A stretch of 6,882 nucleotides of DNA from CAZSRL01 sp964609615 (GCA_964609615.1 CAZSRL010000036.1:1-6882), one strand, 5' to 3'. Positions 1 to 6,294 are shown, counted from the stretch's first letter. Made by a program: numbers and translations. Notes: generated by a model from the sequence alone, not told the origin.

Positions 1-198
1 ATTAGAAGTTTAAGAACTATTCTTTATTATATTCCTCTCAACATCTGCCATCGTCCGGAGGACTGCCGGTTTATCAGGCCATTCGATCCGGATCAGTCCA
101 GGACACAAGAAGGTAAAAGCCTGAAGGAAATTCTAAAGATGATAACTGGGGGAGGAAATGAATGCGGGATAAAGCCCACTTTCGACAGGTCGACATAA
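1..198 (+). CDS. 3' end of an unidentified gene (partial at the left edge)
   Basis: The reading frame starting at base 1 stays open for 65 codons and ends at TAA (196-198); the other two forward frames and all three reverse frames are broken by stops in this stretch. The segment is noticeably richer in G+C than the DNA after base 200, as expected of coding DNA here. The readable C-terminus contains ICHRPEDCRFIRPFDPDQ, followed by a Lys-rich helix-like part (GKSLKEILKMITGGG) and a polar tail ending in FDRST. Two cysteines seven residues apart and a third near the end could be metal ligands, but that is a guess. I do not recognise the family. The gene could equally be a decayed remnant, since its 5' part lies outside the window. 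Confidence 0.45.
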   Translation: MRSLRTILYYIPLNICHRPEDCRFIRPFDPDQSRTQEGKSLKEILKMITGGGNECGIKPTFDRST

Positions 199-209
199 AA
201 ATCTATTCA

Positions 210-235
210 ATTTTTCTCTTGATATCGTTTTCTTC
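210..235 (+). terminator. T-rich stretch, possible terminator of the left partial gene
   Basis: Starting 12 bases after the TAA at 196-198, the + strand has several T runs (TTTTTCTCTT, then GTTTTCTTC) without a strong hairpin. Archaeal RNA polymerase commonly terminates at such U-rich tracts. Position and composition fit, but AT-rich intergenic DNA produces such tracts by chance. Confidence 0.25.
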
Positions 236-405
236 AGAACCTTTGAAATTAAATTTAAATGAAAATTTACAAAACGTTAACCATGACATCATTAATATAT
301 AATTATTCTAAATGAGAAAAATGGCAAATTAGATTAGAAATATAGTCCGCTTGAAATTGATTTTTTTATTTAACCTATAAAAATAACAATAAGTAATATT
401 TAAAT

Positions 406-413
406 TTTATAAT
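406..413 (+). promoter_or_regulatory. possible TATA element for mrr
   Basis: TTTATAAT preceded by A/T-rich sequence resembles an archaeal TATA box. Initiation about 25 bases downstream would give a leader of roughly 80 bases before the ATG at 516, within the range seen in methanogens. In such AT-rich DNA other positions, for example the TATATAAT-like run near 296, are possible. Confidence 0.22.
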
Positions 414-515
414 GTACTTGCTGCCGAATGTAGATATTAACGATTAAATTTTCCTTTTGAATAACATATCAATTGTTTTATTACACTCTAAAACATAGCC
501 ATGATATGTGATAAT

Positions 516-1418
516 ATGACGATTCCTGATTTTCAAACATTAATGCTCCCTGTCTTACAATACTATGGGGATAAAATCGAACATACCAAACAAGAGACAA
601 TTGAGGCAATCGCTATCCAATTTAAACTCACAAAAGAGGAAAGAAATGACATACTTCCAAGTGGCAGTCAACTAAGGTTTGATAATCGACTTAGTTGGGC
701 TATAACTTATTTACTCAAGTCAGATTTACTGAAAAGAACCTCCAGAGGAAGATATGTAATTACAAGTCGGGGTTCAACTGTCTTAAATGAAAAACCTGAA
801 AAAATTAGCATGAAATATCTGGAAAAATTCCCAGAATATATAAAATTTAAAAATTATAAAAAAGAAGTTGAAACTAAAACTGAAGAGAGTGAAATATCAA
901 CTCCACAAGAACGATTAGAATCTAGCTATTTGGAGTTGAGAACACAACTTTCTCATGATTTATTAGAAAGGATTATGAAAAGCACGCCAAGTTTTTTTGA
1001 AAAATTGGTCGTAAAATTACTTGTTAAACTTGGATATGGAGGTTCAATAGTTGATGCAGGGCAAGCAATTGGCCGTTCTGGAGATGATGGGATTGATGGA
1101 ATAATAAAAGAGGATAAACTTGGATTAGATGTTGTGAATATACAAGCAAAGAGATGGGAAAATAAGACAGTTGGTAGACCAGAAATACAGGCATTTGCTG
1201 GAAGTCTCGAAGGTCATAGAAGTAAAAAAGGAGTTTTCATAACGACATCAAAATTCACTCCAGATGCCCAGGAGTATGTAAAACGAATAGAGAAAAAGAT
1301 TGTTTTAATTGACGGTGAACGGTTGATGCAATTGATGATAGATCATGGTGTAGGTGTGTCCGAGGAATCAACATATGTCATAAATAAAATTGATGAAGAC
1401 TTTTTTATTGATGAATAA
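516..1418 (+). CDS. mrr: Mrr-type restriction endonuclease (modification-dependent, type IV)
   Basis: This 300-residue protein matches the length and domain order of E. coli Mrr (about 304 aa). Residues 1-90 form the Mrr N-terminal winged-helix-like domain (begins MTIPDFQTLMLPVLQYYG; later RLSWAITYLLKSDLL and SRGRYVIT), the DNA-recognition part. A charged linker (about 95-135) leads to the Mrr catalytic domain of the PD-(D/E)xK fold: SFFEKLVVKLLVKLGYGG with Glu162, GDDGIDG with Asp194, and the QAK motif (Gln210-Lys212) followed by RWENKTVGRPEIQAF and KKGVFITTSKFT. QxK in place of ExK is normal for Mrr. The family cuts foreign DNA carrying methylated bases. I start at 516 because MTIPDF aligns with the E. 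coli N-terminus and TGTGAT lies just upstream; an in-frame ATG at 501 would add five residues. It stands alone on the + strand, convergent with the next gene. No catalytic residue looks missing. Confidence 0.93.
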   Translation: MTIPDFQTLMLPVLQYYGDKIEHTKQETIEAIAIQFKLTKEERNDILPSGSQLRFDNRLSWAITYLLKSDLLKRTSRGRYVITSRGSTVLNEKPEKISMKYLEKFPEYIKFKNYKKEVETKTEESEISTPQERLESSYLELRTQLSHDLLERIMKSTPSFFEKLVVKLLVKLGYGGSIVDAGQAIGRSGDDGIDGIIKEDKLGLDVVNIQAKRWENKTVGRPEIQAFAGSLEGHRSKKGVFITTSKFTPDAQEYVKRIEKKIVLIDGERLMQLMIDHGVGVSEESTYVINKIDEDFFIDE

Positions 1419-1427
1419 GTAATTTAT

Positions 1428-1469
1428 CAGAAAATAGTAGCGTTTACCCTATAATAATGCTGTTTTCTG
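1428..1469 (+). terminator. hairpin 10 bases after mrr, likely transcript 3' end structure
   Basis: CAGAAAATAGTA (1428-1439) pairs with TGCTGTTTTCTG (1458-1469) over 12 consecutive positions when two G-U pairs are allowed, leaving an 18-base loop. The wobble pairs form only in RNA copied from the + strand, that is, in the mrr transcript; the opposite strand would have A-C mismatches. It starts 10 bases after the mrr stop. No long T run follows directly, so it may stabilise or process the 3' end rather than terminate by itself. Confidence 0.4.
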
Positions 1470-1629
1470 TCTATAGATTCATTATGAGTTACTTAAATCT
1501 GAAATATGAAGAAGACCTTACAAACGAAAACTTTTAAAAATAATAAATAGCTAGTACCAAAAATTTAATTATTTGTCATCTTAATAAGCCCTAAATCTTG
1601 TTGTGCTAATGAAAAGCTATCAAAATAAA

Positions 1630-1691
1630 TGCTCAATAATTAAATTGTCATGAAATTAGTGTTTCTTCCATGTTTTTAATTATTGAGTGCA
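1630..1691. repeat. inverted repeat with 13-bp perfect arms
   Basis: CTCAATAATTAAA (1632-1644) is exactly complementary to TTTAATTATTGAG (1675-1687), with two more G-U pairs outside the arms if transcribed as +. The spacer is 30 bases and contains a CATG in each half that could also pair. It lies in the convergent gap, more than 200 bases past mrr. It could be a bidirectional 3' end structure or the remnant of a small mobile element; nothing in the sequence decides this. Confidence 0.45.
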
Positions 1692-1699
1692 TAGGTTTT

Positions 1700-1714
1700 A
1701 CAGTAAAAAACTGT
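1700..1714. repeat. short hairpin with direct repeats around it
   Basis: ACAGT (1700-1704) and ACTGT (1710-1714) flank AAAAA. GTGCATA occurs at 1687-1693 and again at 1713-1719, and TTTTACAG at 1696-1703 and 1733-1740, so this patch is locally repetitive. On the minus strand the loop becomes a T run, which could help end the transcript of the minus-strand gene stopping at 1812. Confidence 0.2.
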
Positions 1715-1811
1715 GCATATTGAAAAATAGAATTTTACAGAAGATTTGCTATACTACCGGCTGATCTTGCAGGAAGAATATGTAGAGATAGCCATAGAAT
1801 TAAATAGAATA

Positions 1812-2762
1812 TTATGATTCCAACATACATCCTTTAGAATTTATATTTATTCTATCAACAAATTCCATAGCGTTGAGCGGAAAATGTTCATAAATAATTC
1901 TATACTTCGGTGAAAAAATAAGACTTGATTTTGCTATATTACTGATATCTTGTACTTGCACCAAGATACATGGAGCTCCTTCTCTAACACTTGCTTCTTT
2001 CACTAATTTATCTAAAAATGCCGTATGCTGAAGTAATTCAATAAATTCTTCCCTTCCAAAAAGAGTGTTATTAATTTTTTCAATACAATCCATAAGTTCA
2101 TCTATGTATGGATTAATGTCAACTTGATCAGGAAGTCGAGAAATTTCATCCTTAATCTCTATTTTCTTAGAATTATTACACTTATCATATATTATATATC
2201 TCCCCCATTCCTCATATTTCAATAAGTCGCTCTTCAAAGTTGTTACTCTTAACATATAATCAACTGCTAATGGGTTAATGTATATCAAATCAGAAGCGGC
2301 ATCTATACCAGTAATGGGCATCCCAACATGTTGAGAATAGTTCCTAAACTTATACAGAAACCTGTAAGAAAAATAGTTCTCATAACATGAAGAACAATTT
2401 TTTTTAAATGTTTTTAAATTTTCTGACTCTTTTCCATAAGTTCTTTTTAAATTTGTTTCAGTGTGGTCTAGGAAGGTACGAACAGCAGAAAGAAAATTAA
2501 TCATGAGTCTATTTAGATTAAACACCATTTCTTCTAAATATGATTCAGCCATATTTGCATTTTCACAGTATATCTTGGAATACTCATTTAAAACAGTTTT
2601 ATATTCTGTATAATTAGCCTCAACGAGTCTAAAAAGATCGTGTTTTCTTGCAAACTCAAATAGTTTAGTTCTTGCAATTACAATTTTTTGATATTCAACA
2701 TCATCTAATGGTCGAATTTCTATTATTTCTTTATTAGATGCAGTACCTAACAGACGTATCAT
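1812..2762 (-). CDS. unidentified protein with a HEPN-like RNYSQH motif
   Basis: A soluble, largely helical 316-residue protein without signal peptide or membrane segment. I do not recognise a named family. The best clue is RFLYKFRNYSQHVGMPI (from residue 134): Arg140-Asn141 and His145 fit the Rx4-6H motif with a polar residue after Arg that marks the active site of HEPN RNases. It is preceded by a long helix (FNLNRLMINFLSAVRTFLDH, 81-100), which would be an earlier helix of a HEPN bundle. The N-terminal 75 residues are charged and helical; the C-terminal part (205-316) is mixed and may be a separate domain, with a strand-like GAPCILVQVQ at 262-271. HEPN proteins in defence loci cleave RNA, often as toxins, but here that role is an inference from one motif and from context. 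The gene follows the small acidic gene on the same strand after 150 bases. Its Shine-Dalgarno site is weak (GGAAAG, six bases before ATG). Cys123 and Cys126 form a lone CxxC. Confidence 0.82.
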   Translation of the reverse strand: MIRLLGTASNKEIIEIRPLDDVEYQKIVIARTKLFEFARKHDLFRLVEANYTEYKTVLNEYSKIYCENANMAESYLEEMVFNLNRLMINFLSAVRTFLDHTETNLKRTYGKESENLKTFKKNCSSCYENYFSYRFLYKFRNYSQHVGMPITGIDAASDLIYINPLAVDYMLRVTTLKSDLLKYEEWGRYIIYDKCNNSKKIEIKDEISRLPDQVDINPYIDELMDCIEKINNTLFGREEFIELLQHTAFLDKLVKEASVREGAPCILVQVQDISNIAKSSLIFSPKYRIIYEHFPLNAMEFVDRININSKGCMLES

Positions 2763-2795
2763 AATTATCTTTCCGTAGTACTAGTTTCTCAAGGA

Positions 2796-2818
2796 CTTTC
2801 AGTACAATTTCTTGAAAG
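2796..2818. promoter_or_regulatory. inverted repeat upstream of the HEPN-like gene, possible operator
   Basis: CTTTCA (2796-2801) and TGAAAG (2813-2818) are perfectly complementary with an 11-base spacer. The site lies 34-56 bases upstream of the start codon at 2762, just downstream of a TATA-like GTTTTATC read on the minus strand (2823-2830). A protein bound there would cover the expected transcription start. Six-base arms in AT-rich DNA are not strong evidence. Confidence 0.25.
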
Positions 2819-2846
2819 AACCGATAAAACCTAAACGGATAACTCA

Positions 2847-2864
2847 TGCCTTTTAGATAAGGCA
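2847..2864. terminator. short hairpin after the small acidic gene
   Basis: TGCCTT (2847-2852) and AAGGCA (2859-2864) flank a six-base loop. In the minus-strand direction it lies about 50 bases past the stop codon at 2913 and before the promoter region of the HEPN-like gene, so it could end the upstream transcript or be part of a regulatory site. A direct repeat GCAATAT follows at 2862-2868 and 2872-2878, ten bases apart. Confidence 0.25.
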
Positions 2865-2912
2865 ATATGGTGCAATATCAATAATAAAAGGAAAATAAAG
2901 CTAGTGGAATAT

Positions 2913-3239
2913 TTACTGAGTTTTATCGTTATCAAGTATCTTTTTTGTCAATGTCTTCACTATCTCTGCATACTGCTCAAAAGAGTTAACTTCTCCATAG
3001 TACCCATCTGCATTGATAGTGTTATAGTCTCCGTTTTCATCGATTTCCAAGACTTCTACAGGAACTGGTACATCATCGAAACATGGAGTTGCCAGTATTT
3101 TGTATTTTTCTGAGTACCATACTGCCAGCTCTCCTGCCATATCTTCATCTTGTGCTAATCGAAAGTTTATTCCATCAATTTCTATGGTTGCCTTATTAAG
3201 GAATGGCTTTAAATTTTTTATTGTAAACATATTCCTCAT
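2913..3239 (-). CDS. small acidic protein of unknown function
   Basis: A 108-residue protein that I cannot assign. It is acidic (about 20 Asp/Glu against 11 Lys/Arg), with acidic clusters around QDEDMAGE (30-37), CFDDVPVPVEVLEIDENGD and near the C-terminus. The pattern suggests a small alpha/beta fold: an N-terminal strand pair (KATIEIDGINFRLA), a helix, further strands (KILATPC, VPVEVLEI) and a C-terminal helix (SFEQYAEIVKTLTKKILD). No membrane segment or metal motif is seen. The ATG at 3239 is used here; an ATG three codons later (3230) has GAGGA only two bases before it, so a 105-residue form is possible. The overlapping frame on the + strand is rich in Phe, Cys and Leu and looks like a shadow. 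It lies between the methylase gene and the HEPN-like gene, all on the minus strand, so an accessory, antitoxin or regulatory role is possible but unproven. Confidence 0.7.
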   Translation of the reverse strand: MRNMFTIKNLKPFLNKATIEIDGINFRLAQDEDMAGELAVWYSEKYKILATPCFDDVPVPVEVLEIDENGDYNTINADGYYGEVNSFEQYAEIVKTLTKKILDNDKTQ

Positions 3240-3310
3240 TTCCAGATTCTTAGATTAATAAATTGGCTTTGTTTTAGTTAGTAAACATAAATCCTTTTTA
3301 AATCTATGTA

Positions 3311-3330
3311 ATTATCACTATTAAGATAAT
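3311..3330. terminator. inverted repeat after the methylase gene
   Basis: ATTATC (3311-3316) and GATAAT (3325-3330) flank eight bases, starting 25 bases past the methylase stop in the minus direction. It could be a weak terminator of the restriction-modification operon or an operator for the small acidic gene, whose promoter must lie in 3240-3355. All-but-two A/T arms make chance likely. Confidence 0.2.
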
Positions 3331-3355
3331 ATGTTTAATCTTTCTAGTTTATTTT

Positions 3356-5509
3356 TTAATTTATATTGTTATTTCCCAATATCAGGTATTGTTCTTCAAT
3401 AATGGATTGAGTCTTAGAGTATAGGCTCTTTAGATCATTCAGTAACTCTTTTTCATCCCTTTTTGCCGATAAAGATACTAAGAGATTTGAAAAAATAATT
3501 ATTTTTATGTCTGTTCTTGAGAGGAACCTGTTTTTATACTTAAATTCATTTATTTGGCATTTAGCTGCACTTAAAGCAAAATCATAAGCTTCATTGATAT
3601 CAATTTTATCTCGATGATCATCTTCTAATTTTCGACATACTATGATAATATCCAAATTTATTGGCTCTTTTGCTTGGTTTTTTGGAACGGCAACTGACAT
3701 TTCTGATTTTACAGGAAAAACGGACACAAAATGGAAATTTGCTGATGTGACAGCACTTGCAATTGAATCCCAACCTTCTTCCCTTGAGTGATGATATGTA
3801 AATATCAAAAGACCATTCTTTTTCAATACTCGATGGCACTCCTTAAATACATCAGAGAGTTTTTTGGAGAATCTCTTTGCATCCTTATCTTGAACTTCAC
3901 TTTCATTCCTTGTAGTTATATCTAAATAATTGTTCTGTTCAAGGAGTTTGCTTTGCCATACGAAGAAGAAATCAGCCAGTTCAGAGTATTGTACATTATC
4001 GAAAAACGGTGGATCAGTAACGATTAAATCTACAGAATTATTACCCAAGTCTGTTTTTGACGAATCTCCACAAGCTAGATATACAAAATTTGGCTTTAAA
4101 TCATGAAAATTATTTACAATATTTAAATCCTGTGGGATTGGATTATTACAATCAAAACATTTAATGGCAGATTTTTTATTCTTATCTCCTGAAACTCGTA
4201 ATTCAAAGGGTTTTTCTTTATAATCAATCATTCTCATTAACCTTGTCTTATATAATGTTGAAAAAGATCCTGAGCTTTTTGGAGTTCCCCAAATATTAGC
4301 TTCGAGAGGTTGTCGTTCAGGCTTTAGAGTATGATGGGAGAACATGTGACGAACAGCTCCTGTTCCTTCACCCTTAAAAGAACAAAACATATTGTTAAAT
4401 TCCAAAGTTCCTGAAAATAGAATTGCAAATACAAGTCTAACTTCTGGATTTTCAATTTTCAAAATTTCTCTTGCTAACCACGAAAACGAAAGTAACTGCC
4501 GGAAGTTAAAAAATTGATCCCATCGTTTATATCCATGATTCAATGCCTGATTTGTATTATGACCTGGTTTAAGAAATACACTTTCGATAAAATTATTTTC
4601 TTCATTAAAATTCGAAATAACTTTTAAATAATCATTTATGTCTTCTTGTGTAATTTTTTTATATATCTTTTCACCATTCGGAAGTAAAACCATTTTGGCG
4701 TAAAGCTTATGTTGTAATGGTTCCTCTCTCTTTTTTGTAACATCAACAATTCGGAATTCATTACTACATTTGTGGCATTTGACGAGTGCTCTTCTTGAAG
4801 GAGCTTCTTGTGGATTGAACTTTCTTGAACAGGATGGGCATATTTCTTCTGTGGATTTATAATTTACTTGAAATATTTCGTTACAGTGAGGACAGTAACA
4901 TTGTGCATTTGGGTTTTTTGATGGATATGCATGACGAGAAAAAATATAGTTGTCAAAGAGATCAATATCAGCTTCACACTTTGGGCACGAAACTTGCTTT
5001 ACCCAGAAGTAATAGAGCACTTGACTTCCATCTTTTTGTGTATATAGTTCTTGGATTTTTTTACCAACATTTCTATGAAGCTTATTAAACGTATCCTCAA
5101 GGTCTTGTCTTGATACTTGAGAAAAAACCGCTTTTACAGAATTATATGCAACTGGATTAATGTCCCACCCAATAGTGGTACATCCTAACTTTATTGCCTC
5201 ACCTATGGTAGTTCCACTTCCCATAAAGGGATCAAAAACAACTATACCATTCAAATTATTTTTTTGATAAAAATCTTCAATTATTGAAGATCCATTAGGC
5301 ATGGCAGCTGCAAGAATTATTGAACGAAATACACTTCCGAGACGTTGGGCCCACCATTTATGAAGATGGTATATTGGTCTGTTAACTTCTTTTCTCCAAC
5401 TTTCTAATTCAGCAATCTCACTTATTTCGGCAAATGGATATTCATTTTCTATTGCCCTCATTTCACTGTTTTTTAAATGGATTATATCTTTTTTAAACGA
5501 TTCGGACAT
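3356..5509 (-). CDS. zinc-ribbon DNA methyltransferase, probably adenine-specific (COG1743-like)
   Basis: This 717-residue SAM-dependent methylase would protect the target sites of the nuclease encoded just upstream. An N-terminal element RPIYHLHKWWAQR (about 45-57) resembles the HKWWARR block of COG1743 methylases. Motif I, the SAM-binding loop, is DPFMGSGTT (93-101), followed by GCTTIGWDINP with the acidic motif II Asp. The catalytic motif IV is TDPPFFDNVQYSELADFFFVW (from 498), a DPPF variant of DPPY. The motif VI-VIII region reads NGLLIFTYHHSREEGW (565-580). The roughly 400-residue insertion between motifs I and IV holds CxxC pairs at 175/178, 206/209, 224/227 and 245/248, enough for two zinc ribbons, plus another at 451/454; it probably reads the target. 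DPPF leaves N6-adenine or N4-cytosine possible, adenine being likelier from the family. ATG at 5509 is chosen over TTG at 5512 because GAGGA lies six bases before it. The start shares one base with the nuclease stop (TGATG), implying coupled translation. Confidence 0.9.
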   Translation of the reverse strand: MSESFKKDIIHLKNSEMRAIENEYPFAEISEIAELESWRKEVNRPIYHLHKWWAQRLGSVFRSIILAAAMPNGSSIIEDFYQKNNLNGIVVFDPFMGSGTTIGEAIKLGCTTIGWDINPVAYNSVKAVFSQVSRQDLEDTFNKLHRNVGKKIQELYTQKDGSQVLYYFWVKQVSCPKCEADIDLFDNYIFSRHAYPSKNPNAQCYCPHCNEIFQVNYKSTEEICPSCSRKFNPQEAPSRRALVKCHKCSNEFRIVDVTKKREEPLQHKLYAKMVLLPNGEKIYKKITQEDINDYLKVISNFNEENNFIESVFLKPGHNTNQALNHGYKRWDQFFNFRQLLSFSWLAREILKIENPEVRLVFAILFSGTLEFNNMFCSFKGEGTGAVRHMFSHHTLKPERQPLEANIWGTPKSSGSFSTLYKTRLMRMIDYKEKPFELRVSGDKNKKSAIKCFDCNNPIPQDLNIVNNFHDLKPNFVYLACGDSSKTDLGNNSVDLIVTDPPFFDNVQYSELADFFFVWQSKLLEQNNYLDITTRNESEVQDKDAKRFSKKLSDVFKECHRVLKKNGLLIFTYHHSREEGWDSIASAVTSANFHFVSVFPVKSEMSVAVPKNQAKEPINLDIIIVCRKLEDDHRDKIDINEAYDFALSAAKCQINEFKYKNRFLSRTDIKIIIFSNLLVSLSAKRDEKELLNDLKSLYSKTQSIIEEQYLILGNNNIN

Positions 5510-6288
5510 CAACTATCCTCACTTTCTAAGCGTTTTGAAACTTTTACTTCCTTGTTGGAATCTTTCATTAAACGGTAGGCTGAAAAATAATGTTTTTTTC
5601 CAGCATTGGGATTCAGCATAGTTTTTGCTTTTATGTTATTTGAAAGAAGGTCAAACTCGTACCCTATTACTAAGTGATCTGCCTCAGTACGAATTAAATC
5701 CCCTACTTTTTTAAATATACTAGGGACTGATAGGTTGCTGGGGATTATAAGAGTTCTTGTACCAGCAAGGCCGTCAGCTATAGCAAAAGGTGTGGGTGCA
5801 ACATACATCTTCCGGTCACGGATCATGATGTCTCCATAGCTTCCAAACCCTTTAATGTGGTCATTTTTATGCACATATTCATGATCAGCATTTAAAAAAT
5901 TTCCATGACAGATTACCAAATCAATTACTGGATATTCTTTTTCAATATTTCCTTTTTCTTGCTTTGGATACCGGCCAAAAATATAGTATATTGACCTTCC
6001 GTTATGATATCCATTAGGGACTTGGCTGTTTGAATCATAGTCTAATTCACGCCCAGGATATGCAAGCCCTTTGATTTCATAACCTTCGGTATATTCAACA
6101 AGTGTGAAGTCTGGATATGAGTTCCTTCCATTTGTGTCGAATAATAATGATGATTCCTTAAATCTCTCTTGACACCAATTTTGGAAGTGAAATTCTTTAT
6201 CTTCTTTACTAACCTTGGTAATTAATTTTGCTTCATATATTGCTTCAACACATCTTGAAAATACTTCAAAAACTTTTGTTTCTTTCAT
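5509..6288 (-). CDS. PD-(D/E)xK restriction endonuclease, partner of the methylase
   Basis: A 259-residue protein with a textbook nuclease active site: NSYPDFTLVEYTEGYEIKGL gives Pro59-Asp60, ten residues, then Glu71-Ile72-Lys73 (PD-X10-EXK). Upstream QNWCQERFKESSLLFD supplies glutamates (41, 45) in the helix that often provides a further metal ligand in this fold. After the site come GRELDYDSNSQVPNGYHNGRSIYYIFGRYP (about 80-108) and the strand PVIDLVICHG (about 120-129). The size suits a stand-alone type II enzyme; there are no helicase or ATPase motifs, so type I or III is unlikely. I do not recognise the specificity or a named enzyme. It is the first gene of the operon, overlapping the methylase by one base. 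The frame could extend to a GTG at 6345, but ATG 6288 has AAGGA six bases upstream and the extra 19 residues look like leader sequence. A nuclease gene preceding its methylase is less common, so establishment in a new host may need regulation not visible here. Confidence 0.85.
   Translation of the reverse strand: MKETKVFEVFSRCVEAIYEAKLITKVSKEDKEFHFQNWCQERFKESSLLFDTNGRNSYPDFTLVEYTEGYEIKGLAYPGRELDYDSNSQVPNGYHNGRSIYYIFGRYPKQEKGNIEKEYPVIDLVICHGNFLNADHEYVHKNDHIKGFGSYGDIMIRDRKMYVAPTPFAIADGLAGTRTLIIPSNLSVPSIFKKVGDLIRTEADHLVIGYEFDLLSNNIKAKTMLNPNAGKKHYFSAYRLMKDSNKEVKVSKRLESEDS
5516..5520 (-). promoter_or_regulatory. Shine-Dalgarno site of the methylase, inside the nuclease gene
   Basis: Read on the minus strand this is GAGGA, six bases before the methylase ATG and within the last codons of the nuclease gene. 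It fixes the ATG at 5509 as the start and, with the TGATG overlap, supports translational coupling of nuclease and methylase. Confidence 0.65.
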
Positions 6289-6294
6289 ACTAAA

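Larger units (their letters stand above)
199..515. other. AT-rich intergenic region upstream of mrr
   Basis: No convincing gene is visible in this stretch of about 317 bases. It begins with T-rich runs just after the stop of the left-hand partial gene, which could end its transcript, and is otherwise composed of A/T tracts with only short open frames. It must carry the promoter of the Mrr gene. TATA-like candidates lie at 291-300 and 406-413. I see no tandem repeat, tRNA or large hairpin. Confidence 0.6.
1419..1811. other. intergenic region between convergent genes, with two inverted repeats
   Basis: This gap of 393 bases separates mrr (+) from the HEPN-like gene (-). It holds no gene I can support: the longest start-to-stop frames are 17 codons or less. 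It does hold a strong hairpin just after mrr (1428-1469), a longer inverted repeat (1630-1691), a small hairpin (1700-1714) and a less AT-rich patch (about 1745-1795) that may be a coding relic. Confidence 0.6.

Noticed and set aside
1484..1537. 17-codon frame beginning MSYLNLKYEEDL
   Set aside because: Looks protein-like but is far too short, has no ribosome site and overlaps no conserved feature; chance cannot be excluded.
2904..3113. 69-codon frame on the + strand
   Set aside because: It runs antisense to the small acidic gene, has a Phe/Cys/Leu-rich composition typical of a shadow frame, and lacks a good ribosome site.
3618..3839. 73-codon frame on the minus strand
   Set aside because: Lies fully inside the methylase in another frame, over the conserved C-terminal motifs.
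4825..5088. 87-codon frame on the + strand
   Set aside because: Antisense to the zinc-ribbon part of the methylase; residues show no domain-like pattern.
5510..5512. TTG start for the methylase
   Set aside because: The adjacent ATG at 5509 has better spacing from GAGGA and is the common start codon.
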